A stretch of 58,173 nucleotides of DNA from an uncultured Oscillibacter sp. (GCA_910583785.1 CAJTZK010000013.1:1-58173), one strand, 5' to 3'. Counted from the first letter of the stretch, positions 33,127-42,521 are shown. Numbers and translations are program-made. The notes: generated by a model not told the origin, from the letters alone.

Positions 33127-34401
33127 ATGTCAAATTGCGCCATTGTGGGCATCAACTGGGGCGACGAGGGCAAGGGCCGTATGGTGGACCTGATTACCCA
33201 GGACTACGATGTGGTGGTCCGCTACCAGGGCGGCGGGAACGCCGGGCACACCGTCGTCAACGAAAAGGGCAAGTTCGCCCTCCATCTGCTGCCCTCCGGC
33301 ATTTTCCGGGACGGCGTGGTCAACATCCTGGGCAACGGCGTGGCCCTGGATTGCGAGAGCCTGTGGAAGGAAATCCAGGAGGTGGCCGCCCAGGGCGTGT
33401 CCATCACCCCGGACAACCTGATGGTCAGCGACCGGGCCTCCCTGCTGCTGCCCTGGCACCGGGATTTGGACGGCTTGGAGGAGGCCCGCCTGAAGGACAA
33501 GAAATACGGCTCCACCAAGCAGGGTATCGCCCCCTTCTACTCCGACAAGTTCCAGAAAAAGACCGTCATGGCTGGGGAACTCCTCTACCCCAGGCAGCTC
33601 CGCTCCCACCTGGAGGACCTGCTGGAGTGGAAGAACCTGACCCTGACCAAGGTGTACAACGCCGCGCCCTATACCATTGAGCAGCTGATGGACTGGGTGG
33701 CGGATTACGGCGAGAAAATCCGCCCCTTCATCCGGGACACCGGAGCTTTCCTCCGGCAGGCCCAGGCGGAGAATAAGCGGGTCCTCTTCGAGGCCCAGCT
33801 GGGCGCCCTCCGGGACCTGGATTACGGCATCTATCCCTACACCACCTCCTCTAACGCCGTGGCGGCTTACGCCCCCGTGGGCTCCGGCCTGCCCTCCGCC
33901 CGGATTGACGAAGTCATCGGCGTGGTGAAGGCCTACTCCTCCTGCGTGGGCGAGGGCCCCTTCACCTGCGAGTGGTTTGGCGAAGAGGCGGACAGGCTCC
34001 GGGAGGCCGGAAACGAGTACGGCGCGAAGACGGGCCGTCCCCGCCGGGTGGGTCCCATCGACATCGTGGCCACCCGCTACGGCGTCCAGTGCCAGGCGGC
34101 GACGAACATCGCCCTGACCAAGCTGGACGTGCTGAGCTATCTGGATAAAATCCCCGTCTGCGTCCGCTATGAGCTGGGCAGCCAGCAGACGGACCGCTTC
34201 CCCTTCCCCGCCCTGCTGGCGGAGGCGAAGCCGGTGGTGGAGTATATGGACGGCTGGGGCTGCGACATCTCCGGCGTGCGGACCTGGGAGGACCTGCCGG
34301 AGGCCGCCCGGAAGTACGTGGAATATATCGAAAAGGAAATCGGCTGCCGCATCGGCTATGTCTCCGTGGGCCCGGAGCGGGACGCCATCATCCTCCGCTG
34401 A
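33127..34401 (+). CDS. purA: Adenylosuccinate synthetase
   Basis: 424 residues from ATG 33127 (GGGGAGG upstream); the frame stays open to 32962 but only the shorter start matches the family. GTP-binding and catalytic motif GDEGKG with D13, catalytic H41 in QGGGNAGHT, and the family C-terminal block GPIDIVATRYG...LTKLDVLSYL. Converts IMP and aspartate to adenylosuccinate with GTP, first committed step to AMP, in the cytoplasm. purB, the next step, follows within 280 nt, so both AMP-branch genes are together. Confidence 0.96.
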   Translation: MSNCAIVGINWGDEGKGRMVDLITQDYDVVVRYQGGGNAGHTVVNEKGKFALHLLPSGIFRDGVVNILGNGVALDCESLWKEIQEVAAQGVSITPDNLMVSDRASLLLPWHRDLDGLEEARLKDKKYGSTKQGIAPFYSDKFQKKTVMAGELLYPRQLRSHLEDLLEWKNLTLTKVYNAAPYTIEQLMDWVADYGEKIRPFIRDTGAFLRQAQAENKRVLFEAQLGALRDLDYGIYPYTTSSNAVAAYAPVGSGLPSARIDEVIGVVKAYSSCVGEGPFTCEWFGEEADRLREAGNEYGAKTGRPRRVGPIDIVATRYGVQCQAATNIALTKLDVLSYLDKIPVCVRYELGSQQTDRFPFPALLAEAKPVVEYMDGWGCDISGVRTWEDLPEAARKYVEYIEKEIGCRIGYVSVGPERDAIILR

Positions 34402-34412
34402 GAGAACGCGCT

Positions 34413-34625
34413 ATGCGGTTTACCGTCTCTGAGTTTTATGCTGTCTGCGGAGTGCTGTCCATAGCGGGCGCGCTGGCGGCGCCGTTCCTGCTGTACCATC
34501 TGGTCAAAAAAGCCGTGGAGCGCCGGAGGGCCCTTGGGGAGTGCGCGGCGCCGTGTTCGGGCTGGCTCCCTGTCTTTGCCTGTGGACTTCCCAGCTTCTG
34601 GCGTTTGCCTGATCCGTTTTTCTGA
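34413..34625 (+). CDS. Possible small single-span membrane protein
   Basis: 70-residue frame 11 nt after purA. It begins MRFTVSEFYAVCG and has one hydrophobic segment (SIAGALAAPFLLYHL) followed by a basic stretch (KKAVERRR), then a cysteine/proline-rich end of poor character. No good ribosome site (GAGAACGCGCT). It may be translated by coupling to purA or may be chance. Low confidence. Confidence 0.3.
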   Translation: MRFTVSEFYAVCGVLSIAGALAAPFLLYHLVKKAVERRRALGECAAPCSGWLPVFACGLPSFWRLPDPFF

Positions 34626-34631
34626 AACCCG

Positions 34632-34665
34632 GGCGGGGAGGCATAGAATGTCTCCCCGCTTTAAA
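34632..34665 (+). terminator. Hairpin between purA and purB
   Basis: GCGGGGAG and CTCCCCGC arms with a short T run, 18 nt before purB; either a weak terminator or an attenuator. Confidence 0.5.
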
Positions 34666-34682
34666 TAGAAAGGTTGATTCTT

Positions 34683-36104
34683 ATGCCGAAAGACCGCTAC
34701 GAATCCCCCCTCTCCTCCCGCTACGCGTCGGAGTTCATGCTGAACCTCTTCTCCGCTGAAAAGCGCATTGAAACCTGGCGGAAACTCTGGGTGGCCCTGG
34801 CCCGGGCGGAGCATGACCTGGGCCTCCCCGTGACGGCGGAGCAGGTGAAGGAGCTGGAGGACCATCTCACCGACATCGATTTCGAGCTGGCTGCCCAGCG
34901 GGAAAAGGAAGTCCGCCATGACGTCATGGCCCACGTCTACGCCTATGGCGTGGCCGCGCCCTCTGCGGCGGGCATCATCCACCTGGGAGCCACCAGCTGC
35001 TATGTCACGGACAACGCCGACCTCATCCTCTACCGGGAGGGCCTGCGGTATCTCCGGAAAGGCCTCCTGGCCCTGCTGGGGAATCTGGCCAAGTTTGCCC
35101 GGCAGTACGCGGACACGCCCACCCTGGGCTACACCCACTATCAGCCCGCCCAGCTGGTCACCGTGGGCAAGCGGGCCACACTCTGGATGCAGGATTTCCT
35201 GGCAGACCTGGAGGAGCTGGACTTCGTGCTGGAGAACCTGAAGTTCCTGGGATGCCGCGGCACCACTGGCACCGAGGCCAGCTTCCTGGAGCTCTTCGAG
35301 GGCGACGGGGACAAGATCGACGAGATGAACCGGAGGATCGCCGGGGAGTTCGGCTTTGAGAAGACCTTTGCCGTCTGCGGCCAGACCTACCCCCGGAAAG
35401 TGGACAGCCGGATTTTGAACTGCCTCAGCTCCATGGCCCAGAGCGCGTACCGGATGGCAAACGACATACGCCTTCTCCAGCACGACCGCCAGGTGGAAGA
35501 ACCCTTCGAGAAGAACCAGATCGGGTCCTCCGCCATGGCCTACAAGCGCAACCCCATGCGCTGCGAGCGCATCTGCTCGCTGTCCCGCTACCTGATGGCG
35601 GATGCCATGAACGCGCCCATGACGGCCTCCGTCCAGTGGCTGGAGCGGACCCTGGACGACTCCGCCAACCGGCGCATCTCCATGCCGGAGGGCTTCCTCT
35701 GCGCCGACGCGGTCCTCCGCCTGGCCCGGAACGTCACCGACGGGCTCCATGTCAACGGGAAGATCGTGGACCGGACCTGCCGGGAGTACCTGCCCTTCAT
35801 CGCCACGGAAAACCTGATGATGGAAGGGGTCAAGCGGGGCGGAAACCGCCAGGAGCTCCACGAGATCATCCGCACCTGCTCCATGGCGGCCACGGCCCGG
35901 ATGAAGGAGGGCGGGCCCTGCGACCTGCTGGCCCGCCTGGCGGCGGAGCCCGCCTTCGCCATGACGGAGGCGGAAATGGAGGCCGTGCTGGACCCAAAGC
36001 TCTACACTGGCCGCTGCGCCGCCCAGGTGGAAGCGTTCTTACGGGAGACCGCCTCCCTGCTGGCGGAAGCGGAAACCGGGGATACCCCCGAAATCAACGT
36101 TTGA
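34683..36104 (+). CDS. purB: Adenylosuccinate lyase
   Basis: 473 residues from ATG 34683; the upstream TTG at 34674 is less likely given AAAGG spacing. Fumarase/aspartase superfamily: substrate-binding TSCYVTDNADLI, TLGYTHYQPAQLVTVGKR with catalytic His, and signature GSSAMAYKRNPMRCERI with catalytic Ser. Cleaves adenylosuccinate to AMP and SAICAR to AICAR, releasing fumarate. Length and motifs are those of the longer, eukaryote-like PurB group present in clostridia. Ends at a strong terminator. Confidence 0.95.
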   Translation: MPKDRYESPLSSRYASEFMLNLFSAEKRIETWRKLWVALARAEHDLGLPVTAEQVKELEDHLTDIDFELAAQREKEVRHDVMAHVYAYGVAAPSAAGIIHLGATSCYVTDNADLILYREGLRYLRKGLLALLGNLAKFARQYADTPTLGYTHYQPAQLVTVGKRATLWMQDFLADLEELDFVLENLKFLGCRGTTGTEASFLELFEGDGDKIDEMNRRIAGEFGFEKTFAVCGQTYPRKVDSRILNCLSSMAQSAYRMANDIRLLQHDRQVEEPFEKNQIGSSAMAYKRNPMRCERICSLSRYLMADAMNAPMTASVQWLERTLDDSANRRISMPEGFLCADAVLRLARNVTDGLHVNGKIVDRTCREYLPFIATENLMMEGVKRGGNRQELHEIIRTCSMAATARMKEGGPCDLLARLAAEPAFAMTEAEMEAVLDPKLYTGRCAAQVEAFLRETASLLAEAETGDTPEINV

Positions 36105-36125
36105 AAAACTGCCTGCTGCTCTCAG

Positions 36126-36155
36126 GAGGGCCCGGCTGCCTGCCGGGCCCTCCTG
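36126..36155. terminator. Bidirectional terminator between purB and the LysM-GH18 gene
   Basis: GGAGGGCCCGGC pairs with GCCGGGCCCTCC between convergent genes. Confidence 0.8.
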
Positions 36156-36162
36156 GCTGTTA

Positions 36163-37437
36163 TTATCCGATGCCGTACAGCGAATCCAGTACCAGCCAGA
36201 CCTGGGAAAAGGGCCGCATGAGGTTCCAGAACCCCGCTCCCCGGAAGCCGTATTCAGCGATGAGCCGGAGCTTAGCGTCCATACTCCGGGCGTCTTCAAA
36301 CCAGACTTCATGGGCGGTTCCCCCGGCGTCGGTGTAGTGGAAGAAGGGGGACTGGGCGGTCTCGTCGTATTGGATGGGCACGCCGTACTGGACGGCCAGC
36401 TCGATGGCCCGCTGGTTGGAGATGGACTGGGCCCGGGTCTCCCCCTGGATGAAGGGCAGAGGCCAGTCGTAGCCGTAGTTGGGTACGCCCAGGAAGATTT
36501 TCTCCGCCGGGATTTCTGTGACGGCGTAGTCCAGCACCGCCCGGACATTGGGAAGAGGGGCAACCGCCATGGGGGGGCCGTAGGTATAGCCCCACTCATA
36601 GGTCATCAGCAGCACCCCATCCACCGCCGCCGACACGGCGGCGTAGTCATGCCCTTCGTACAGCAGCCCCCTCTGCCGGGTAGCCGTCTTCGGCGCCAGC
36701 GCCGCCCAAAGGAACTTCCCCTGCGCCGCCAGCAGCTGCCGCAGCCGCCCCAAAAACGCCGCGTAGGCCCCCGCCAGCTGCCCCGGCAGATACTCGAAAT
36801 CCACATCCAGCCCCGCGAAGCCCTTCCGCAGCACCGTTTGCAGCACCTCCGCCGCCAGCCGCCCCTGGGCCTCATAGTCTGTCAGGATGAAGGCCGCCCG
36901 CCCCGTGTCGAACTGCCCCGCCTCCGTCAGGGTGGACAGGTGCATCACCGGCTCTGTCCCCCGTTCCCGGGCCGCCTCCAGCATGCTTTCGTCGTCCAGG
37001 GGCAAAAGCCCCCCCTCTGCTGTGATGCCATAGGTAAAGGGGGCCAGGGCGGAGAGGTAGGGCAGCTGCTCCGCCAGCAGCTCCGGGGAGATGAACGGAT
37101 AGGCGTAGCCGTTGAACACCCCCTCCCCCAGCTTCTCCCCAAAATAGGTAACCACCAGCAGCTGGCCCGCCGCCAGCGTTTCCGACCCTCCCAGGGCCCA
37201 GTTGTTCCGCCACAGCTGCCGGACGGTGGTCCCGTACTGGGCCGCGATGGAGGACAGGGTTTCCCCCGCCGCCACAACGTGGACCGACCGGGGAAAGCGC
37301 ACCACCAGCGTCTGCCCTACCGCCAGGGCATAGTCCGGCGGCAGCTCATTGTCCGCCGCCAGCTGCTTGGGGGCCACGCCGTAGCCAGCGGCAATGGAAT
37401 CCACAGTTTCCCCGGGGCTTACTACATGGATCGTCAT
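36163..37437 (-). CDS. LysM-LysM-GH18 hydrolase (SleL/YaaH-like)
   Basis: 424 residues. Two LysM domains (1-48, IHVVSPGETVDSIAAGYGV; 51-97, VHVVAAGETLSSIAAQYG) are followed by a GH18 barrel with catalytic D211-x-D213-x-E215 in GLDVDFEYL. SleL/YaaH enzymes are N-acetylglucosaminidases that degrade spore cortex fragments in germination and are delivered to the spore without a classical signal peptide, as is the case here. This supports an endospore-forming host. Single gene, convergent with purB. Other carbohydrate targets remain possible. Confidence 0.9.
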   Translation of the reverse strand: MTIHVVSPGETVDSIAAGYGVAPKQLAADNELPPDYALAVGQTLVVRFPRSVHVVAAGETLSSIAAQYGTTVRQLWRNNWALGGSETLAAGQLLVVTYFGEKLGEGVFNGYAYPFISPELLAEQLPYLSALAPFTYGITAEGGLLPLDDESMLEAARERGTEPVMHLSTLTEAGQFDTGRAAFILTDYEAQGRLAAEVLQTVLRKGFAGLDVDFEYLPGQLAGAYAAFLGRLRQLLAAQGKFLWAALAPKTATRQRGLLYEGHDYAAVSAAVDGVLLMTYEWGYTYGPPMAVAPLPNVRAVLDYAVTEIPAEKIFLGVPNYGYDWPLPFIQGETRAQSISNQRAIELAVQYGVPIQYDETAQSPFFHYTDAGGTAHEVWFEDARSMDAKLRLIAEYGFRGAGFWNLMRPFSQVWLVLDSLYGIG

Positions 37438-37557
37438 AGGACATCACCTCTTTCAAAAAACCTTATGTCCGGTTCTTTGTCCCCTATGCGGACTTTCCCG
37501 CATACCTGGCGCTTGGTCGCCATATGTATGTGCCAAAGGGACAAGGAGGCTTTGCGG

Positions 37558-38673
37558 ATGAAAAAACGCTGGACCCGGTACCTGACTCCCGGCCTGGTCT
37601 TCCAGTCCGTGCTCATTGGCGGCGGCTACGGCACCGGGGCGGAGATCGCCCGGTATTTCGGGAGCTATGGCCTGCTGGGCGGGCTGCTGGCCCTGGGGGC
37701 CACGGCGGCGGCATGGGCCCTGCTCTGCGCCGTCACCTTCGAATTCGTCCGGGTCTTCCGGACCTATGACTACGGCTCTATGATGCGCCGCCTCCTGGGC
37801 CGGGCCGGGGCGCTCTACGACCTCTGCTTTTACGCCATGCTCCTCCTGGTGCTGGGGGTGGTCAACGCCACCGCCGCCTCCATGGTCCGCGCCCTGACGG
37901 ACCTGCCCCCCTGGGTGGGTGTGGCCCTTCTGTCGTTCGGCGTGGTCTTTTTGGTGCTGCGGGGCACGGAAGCCATTGAGCGCGCCCTGTCCCTCTGGGC
38001 CTATGTGCTCTACGCCGTTTACCTCCTCTTCCTGGCTGCCGTCTTCCTGCGCTTCGGGGACGCCATTGTCTCCGAACTCCAAAAGGCGGAAATCCGCCCC
38101 GGCTGGCTCTTCGGCGGGCTGCGCTACGCCTCTTACAATCTGGTCTGCGTCTCCATGATTCTCTACACCCTCCGGGACCTGGACACCCGCCGGGAGGCTG
38201 CCGCCTGCGGCGTCCTGGCCGGGGTCCTGGGAGCCGCCCCGGCCCTGCCGCTGCTGCTGGCCATGGGCTGCAACCTCCCGGCGGCCCTGGCCTCGGAAAC
38301 TCCGGTGACGGCTATTTTGGAACGGCTGGAACAGCCGTGGCTGTATGTTCTCTTTGAAATCGTCCTCTTCGGGACGCTGGTCGAGACCGCCGCCGGGTTC
38401 ATCAAGGCGCTGGAGGACCGGATGGAGCGGGCCCTCTTCCGGGGGCGCTCCTTTGGGCTGGCCGGGTCTGCCGCAGGCGGTTCCTCCTGGCCCTGGCTGG
38501 GCCGCCCCCTGGTCACCGGGGCGGTAACCGCCCTTGGAATCTGCGTTTCCACCTTCGGCCTGACGGAGCTGATCGACAAGGGCTATGGCGCCATCTGCTA
38601 TGGCGCGCTGTTCCTCTTCGCCCTGCCTATGCTGACGGCGGGGGCCCGCATGATCCGCCGGTCCAAACCCTAA
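37558..38673 (+). CDS. YkvI-family membrane protein (APC-like permease)
   Basis: 371 residues from ATG 37558 (AAGGAGG 7 nt upstream), about ten membrane segments. Opens TPGLVFQSVLIGGGYGTGAEIARYF, the first helix pattern of YkvI/NSS-like transporters with an unwound glycine-rich stretch, and contains YDYGSMMRRLLGR and ASYNLVCVSMILYTL. Related to amino-acid/spore-germination permeases. Substrate not known. Divergent from the LysM-GH18 gene with 120 nt between, so the two could be controlled together in sporulation. Confidence 0.85.
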   Translation: MKKRWTRYLTPGLVFQSVLIGGGYGTGAEIARYFGSYGLLGGLLALGATAAAWALLCAVTFEFVRVFRTYDYGSMMRRLLGRAGALYDLCFYAMLLLVLGVVNATAASMVRALTDLPPWVGVALLSFGVVFLVLRGTEAIERALSLWAYVLYAVYLLFLAAVFLRFGDAIVSELQKAEIRPGWLFGGLRYASYNLVCVSMILYTLRDLDTRREAAACGVLAGVLGAAPALPLLLAMGCNLPAALASETPVTAILERLEQPWLYVLFEIVLFGTLVETAAGFIKALEDRMERALFRGRSFGLAGSAAGGSSWPWLGRPLVTGAVTALGICVSTFGLTELIDKGYGAICYGALFLFALPMLTAGARMIRRSKP

Positions 38674-38775
38674 AGCCCCTCCCCTTCGACGCTTTCCGCC
38701 CCGGTTCCCTCCCTTCCTTCCAAAATCCACCCCCTTTTTTTGGCAGCCTCACAGGGAGTTTGTCCCTTCCTGGAC

Positions 38776-38804
38776 TTGTAATCTCCGCCGCATTATGGTA
38801 TACT
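38776..38804 (+). promoter_or_regulatory. Promoter of the bactofilin gene
   Basis: TTGTAA and TATACT with a 17-nt spacer and TGG before the -10, 30 nt upstream of the start. Confidence 0.7.
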
Positions 38805-38834
38805 AACTTTAATTTCGCAAGCGAGGTGAATGAA

Positions 38835-39326
38835 ATGGCTTTTTTTGGAGGGCAGCCCAAGAATACCCCTGCGGCAGAGTCTCAGGCCAGTGAAGAGCGC
38901 AGAGATGGCGCCGATATCCCCGAGCTTCCCGAGCCCCGGAGCAACACTGTCATTGCCAAGGACCTGCTTGTCACCGGAAAACTCAGCGGCGAGGGCGTAG
39001 TCCAGATCGAGGGCACCGTGGAAGGCGAGGTCAACCTGAAGGGCTATGTCATCGTGACGGCCACCGGCAGGGTCAAGGGCCCTGTGGAAGCCGATGTGAT
39101 CCGCATTGCCGGACAGGTGGAGGGCAACCTGACCTCCCATGACCACGTACAGCTGGAGCGGACCGGGACCATCAACGGCGACGTGACCACCGTCTCCTTT
39201 GTCATTGAGAATGGGGGCCGCCTCAACGGCCGGACCACCATGGTTCCGGAACAGGCGTCCACCCCCCGCGTAGAGGGCCTGTCCCCCTCAAAGCCGGAGC
39301 ATCCGGCCGCGGAGGACGACGGCTGA
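38835..39326 (+). CDS. Bactofilin (polymer-forming cytoskeletal protein)
   Basis: 163 residues from ATG 38835 (GAGGTGA upstream). Residues 40-135 are the bactofilin beta-helix: NTVIAKDLLVTGKLSGEGVV, QIEGTVEGEVNLKG, GRVKGPVEADVIRIAGQVEGNL, with the usual 'DG' spaced hydrophobic repeats. Flanked by disordered polar ends. Bactofilins self-assemble into filaments without nucleotide and position cell-wall or membrane enzymes. A strong terminator follows. Possible partners nearby are not evident. Confidence 0.93.
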   Translation: MAFFGGQPKNTPAAESQASEERRDGADIPELPEPRSNTVIAKDLLVTGKLSGEGVVQIEGTVEGEVNLKGYVIVTATGRVKGPVEADVIRIAGQVEGNLTSHDHVQLERTGTINGDVTTVSFVIENGGRLNGRTTMVPEQASTPRVEGLSPSKPEHPAAEDDG

Positions 39327-39366
39327 GCGCCTACATCGGTTCTGCCAGGCAGCCAAAAAAGAGAAC

Positions 39367-39407
39367 TTGCCCCGTCCGGCGAAAATACTTTTCGCCGGAC
39401 GGGGCAA
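39367..39407 (+). terminator. Terminator of the bactofilin gene
   Basis: Perfect 19-base arms (39367-39385, 39389-39407) with a 3-nt loop; T content after it is modest. Confidence 0.75.
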
Positions 39408-39472
39408 ACTTGATTTGTTCACACTTTCCCTGTAAAATACTGTGAAATGAGAGAAAGAAAGGAGGGCTCTTT

Positions 39473-41251
39473 ATGCCCTTTACATTTCAATTCGGCGGGC
39501 CCGGCTCCTTTGGGGGCGGCTTCAACCCGGAGAACTTCCAGAGCGGTGGCCCCAATCCCCGACCCCGGAAGCCCCGGAAACCCCGCCGCGCCATGGGCAG
39601 CGCTTTTAGCCGCACCCTCACCAATCTGCTGGTAACCCTGGTGTTCGGCCTGGCCTATTTCTACCTGGAGCTTCCCGCCCTGAACCTCCACGCTGAGGAG
39701 TTTTATGTCTTCGTCTTCCTCCTCTGCGCCGTCTACTGCGTCTGCGCCACCCTCACCTCCGGCTTCCAGGGGGACGGCAGCGTCAAGGGCTATTTCCACT
39801 TTGTCCGCAAGCAGTGCACCGTCCCTTTCCTGACGGTGGCGGCCCTCATTGCCGTCCTGGCCCTGGGGGCCCTCAGCAGCTGGGTGGTCATCCGGGCGGG
39901 GAGCTATTCCAAGCTCCTTCCCATCCAGGCCGGGGATTTTACCGCCGAGGTGGAGGAAATTTCCTATGACCAGATTCCCATGCTGGATGCGGACTCCGCC
40001 ACCCAGCTAGGCACCCGGAAGCTGGGCGAGCTGGCGGACATGGTGTCCCAGTTCGAGATTCTGCCCACCTACACCCAGATCAACTACCAGGGCCGCCCGG
40101 TCCGGGTAACCTCCCTGCGCTACGGGGACCTGATCAAGTGGTTCACCAACCGGAGCGGCGGCCTGCCCGCCTATCTCATCATCGACATGGTGAGCCAGGA
40201 GGCGGAGGTGGTCCGCCTGCCGGAGGGCATGAAGTACACCGTGGCGGAGCACTTCGGCCGGAACCTCTACCGCCACCTCCGGTTCAACTATCCCACCATG
40301 ATGTTTGACGAGCCTGTCTTCGAGATCGACGAGGAGGGGACTCCCTATTGGGTCTGCTCCCGGATTGTGCGGACCATCGGCCTGTTCGGCGGCACGGACG
40401 TGAAAGGCGCGGTGCTGGTGAACGCCATCACCGGCGAATGCGAGTACTACGAGCAGGTTCCCAACTGGGTGGACCGGGTGTATTCCTATGATATCATCAT
40501 GCAGCAGTATGACTTCTACGGCATGTACCACAACGGCTTCCTGAACTCCCTGTTCGGCCAGCGGGATGTGACGGTCACCACCGACGGATGGAACTATATT
40601 GCCATAGACGACGACGTCTATATGTACACCGGAGTGACCTCCGTCACCTCGGACCAGTCCAACATCGGCTTTATTCTCTCCAACCAGCGGACCAAGGAGA
40701 CAAAATTTTATCCCTGCGCCGGGGCCACGGAGCAGTCTGCCCAGGTGTCCGCCCAGAGCCGGGTCCAGCAGATGAGCTATGAGGCCACGTTCCCCCTGCT
40801 TTTGAACATCGCGGGCCAGCCCACGTATTTCATGTCCCTGAAGGGCAACGACGGCCTGGTGAAAATGTACGCCATGGTCAACGTCCAGCAGTACCAGCTG
40901 GTGGAAACCGGGCAGACGCTGGCGGAATGCGAGAACAACTACCGCCAGGCCCTGGCCCATGCGGGCCTCATCGCCGCGGGAGAGCAGAAGCCCGCCGCCG
41001 GGGCCGCCCAGGAACAAGAGGGCATCGTGGCCGAAATCCGCAGCGCGGTCATCGGCGGCGACACCCACTATTACGTCCGCATGGAGGACAGCCTGGGCTA
41101 CCTGGACTTCAACACGGCGGAGGTACCCCTGGCGGTGCTGCTGAACGTCCGGGACCATATCCGCTATTCCTTTGTGCTGGAGGGCGCGGAGTTCCCCGCC
41201 CACGGCATTGTCCCGGCTACGGGGTTCGAGTACGTGGACTGGGACAATTGA
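39473..41251 (+). CDS. Conserved membrane protein with large extracytoplasmic domain
   Basis: 592 residues, AAGGAGGG before ATG 39473. Residues 1-40 are glycine/proline-rich and basic (PRPRKPRKPRRAMG), then three membrane segments at about 45-66, 76-97 and 117-141. Residues 145-560 form one large soluble region with many aromatic residues (MLDADSATQLGTRKLGELAD, IDDDVYMYTGVTSV, QPTYFMSLKGNDGLVKMYAMV) that looks like repeated PepSY- or nucleic-acid-free beta/alpha modules, and the last part (VRMEDSLGYLDFNTAEV) may be an OB-like fold. I do not recognise the family. Likely an envelope protein; role unknown. Confidence 0.7.
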   Translation: MPFTFQFGGPGSFGGGFNPENFQSGGPNPRPRKPRKPRRAMGSAFSRTLTNLLVTLVFGLAYFYLELPALNLHAEEFYVFVFLLCAVYCVCATLTSGFQGDGSVKGYFHFVRKQCTVPFLTVAALIAVLALGALSSWVVIRAGSYSKLLPIQAGDFTAEVEEISYDQIPMLDADSATQLGTRKLGELADMVSQFEILPTYTQINYQGRPVRVTSLRYGDLIKWFTNRSGGLPAYLIIDMVSQEAEVVRLPEGMKYTVAEHFGRNLYRHLRFNYPTMMFDEPVFEIDEEGTPYWVCSRIVRTIGLFGGTDVKGAVLVNAITGECEYYEQVPNWVDRVYSYDIIMQQYDFYGMYHNGFLNSLFGQRDVTVTTDGWNYIAIDDDVYMYTGVTSVTSDQSNIGFILSNQRTKETKFYPCAGATEQSAQVSAQSRVQQMSYEATFPLLLNIAGQPTYFMSLKGNDGLVKMYAMVNVQQYQLVETGQTLAECENNYRQALAHAGLIAAGEQKPAAGAAQEQEGIVAEIRSAVIGGDTHYYVRMEDSLGYLDFNTAEVPLAVLLNVRDHIRYSFVLEGAEFPAHGIVPATGFEYVDWDN

Positions 41252-41326
41252 CCCCTCCCCGGAAACACGGCTCCAAAGAATCATGGGACGCCCTGGCCAT
41301 TCCCAGCCAAGCCGGAGCGGCAGAAA

Positions 41327-41360
41327 CAAAAAACGGCGGGCCGGAGGCCCGCCGTTCCCT
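41327..41360. terminator. Bidirectional terminator between the membrane protein and degV
   Basis: AACGGCGGGCC pairs with GGCCCGCCGTT between convergent genes. Confidence 0.8.
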
Positions 41361-41367
41361 AGTTCCG

Positions 41368-42207
41368 TTATTTCCTCAGCAAAACCAGCCCCAGGGTGTC
41401 CGGCCCGCAGTGGCAGAAGATGGTACAGCCCGCCTTGGCCTCCAGAATCTCGCCGAAGCGGCCATCCTCCTGGAGCACCTCCCGGGCAATGCCCGCCAGC
41501 CCGTCTCCCGGACAGGTGTCCACCAGGAACACGCGGCTAAAATCCAGGTCAGTCCGGTCCCGGATCCGTTCCCGGACGTAGTCCGCTACCACCTTGGCAA
41601 TACTTCCCCGGTACTTCTTGGTCACAGACATTTTGCCGTCGATGACCTCCACGCAGGGATGGAGCTTCAAGAGGTTCGCCCCTAGAGCGGTAACGGCGGA
41701 ACAGCGCCCGCCCTTTTTCATGTAGTCCAGCCGGTCCAGAACGAAGCTGGTCTCCAGGCGGGAAACCATGCCCTCCAGCAGGTCCAGAATCTCTGTGACG
41801 GATTTTCCCGCCTGGGCGGCCCCGGCGGCGGCAAGTACCATCATGCCATGGCCCACGGTCAGGTTCCCGGAATCCACCACGTAGACCTCGGGCACCTCTT
41901 CCGCCGCCAGCTTGGCGTTCTGGTGGCAGCAGGAAAATCCGCTGCCGATGTTGAGGTGAATGACCGCGTCGTACTTCTCCGCCAGCGTCCGGAAGGCGTC
42001 CTCATAGTCCGCCGCATTGACGGCGTTGGTGGTGGTGATTTCCCCTCCAGCGTCCACGTGGGCGGCAATGTCCGCTGTGCGGATGTCCACGCCGTCGTGG
42101 TAGAGCTTCCCGGCTTTGACGATGCCCAGGGGGAAAACGATGATATCGTACTGTTCCAGCAGCCGCTCCGGCAGGTCGCAGGTGCTGTCGGTGGTAATTT
42201 TGATCAT
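41368..42207 (-). CDS. DegV/FakB-family fatty-acid-binding protein
   Basis: 279 residues, full length: ITTDSTCDLP at the N-terminus, TTTNAVNAADYEDAF (fatty-acid carboxylate contact region), LNIGSGFSCCHQNA, VVDSGNLTVGHGMMVL, LDYMKKGGRCSAV. FakB proteins hold a fatty acid while FakA phosphorylates it for phospholipid synthesis. No fakA gene is in the window. Here the usual TSQPS-type motif reads TTTNAVN, so specificity may differ. It is a second DegV in the window besides the kinase fusion at 5501. GGAGCCCTCT precedes the ATG; promoter at 42284. Confidence 0.9.
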   Translation of the reverse strand: MIKITTDSTCDLPERLLEQYDIIVFPLGIVKAGKLYHDGVDIRTADIAAHVDAGGEITTTNAVNAADYEDAFRTLAEKYDAVIHLNIGSGFSCCHQNAKLAAEEVPEVYVVDSGNLTVGHGMMVLAAAGAAQAGKSVTEILDLLEGMVSRLETSFVLDRLDYMKKGGRCSAVTALGANLLKLHPCVEVIDGKMSVTKKYRGSIAKVVADYVRERIRDRTDLDFSRVFLVDTCPGDGLAGIAREVLQEDGRFGEILEAKAGCTIFCHCGPDTLGLVLLRK

Positions 42208-42283
42208 AGAGGGCTCCTTCCAGGTCCGGCAGCGTCTCCGGCCCCATAGTCTGTTGCGCTCCCGCCCCGGCGGAAGATGAGTT

Positions 42284-42312
42284 ATTGTATCATAAATTTT
42301 TTAGAAAATCCA
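42284..42312 (-). promoter_or_regulatory. Promoter of degV
   Basis: Reverse-strand TGGATT and TACAAT, 17-nt spacer. Confidence 0.55.
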
Positions 42313-42363
42313 TAGCGGGAAGTGGAAAAATTGAGGTTGTGGGTAAAACAGGAAAAATAGAGA

Positions 42364-42392
42364 TTGACATTCCGGGGAAAATTCCTTATAAT
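42364..42392 (+). promoter_or_regulatory. Promoter of tRNA-Pro
   Basis: Full consensus TTGACA and TATAAT with a 17-nt spacer, about 50 nt before the tRNA. Confidence 0.85.
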
Positions 42393-42444
42393 GATCAGGT
42401 CGGGTGGAGGCCGTCCATGGAAAACGGCTGACACTCTTCGATAT

Positions 42445-42520
42445 CCGGGTGTAGCGCAGTTGGTAGCGCGCATGGTTCGGGACCATGAGGCCGTGGGTTC
42501 AAATCCCGCCACTCGGACCA
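42445..42520 (+). tRNA. tRNA-Pro (anticodon CGG), probable element attachment site
   Basis: 76 nt with CCA encoded. Acceptor CCGGGTG/CACTCGG (one G-U pair), D stem GCGC, anticodon stem CATGG/CCATG with loop TTCGGGA, T stem GTGGG/CCCGC. Reads CCG codons. The mobile element begins right after it, so its 3' end is the likely attB core; the matching copy is outside the window. Confidence 0.93.
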
Positions 42521-42521
42521 C

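Noticed and set aside
42282..42521. 79-residue reverse frame starting MVRVAGFEPTASWS
   Set aside because: It is the antisense of the tRNA-Pro gene; such frames are common artefacts of tRNA genes.
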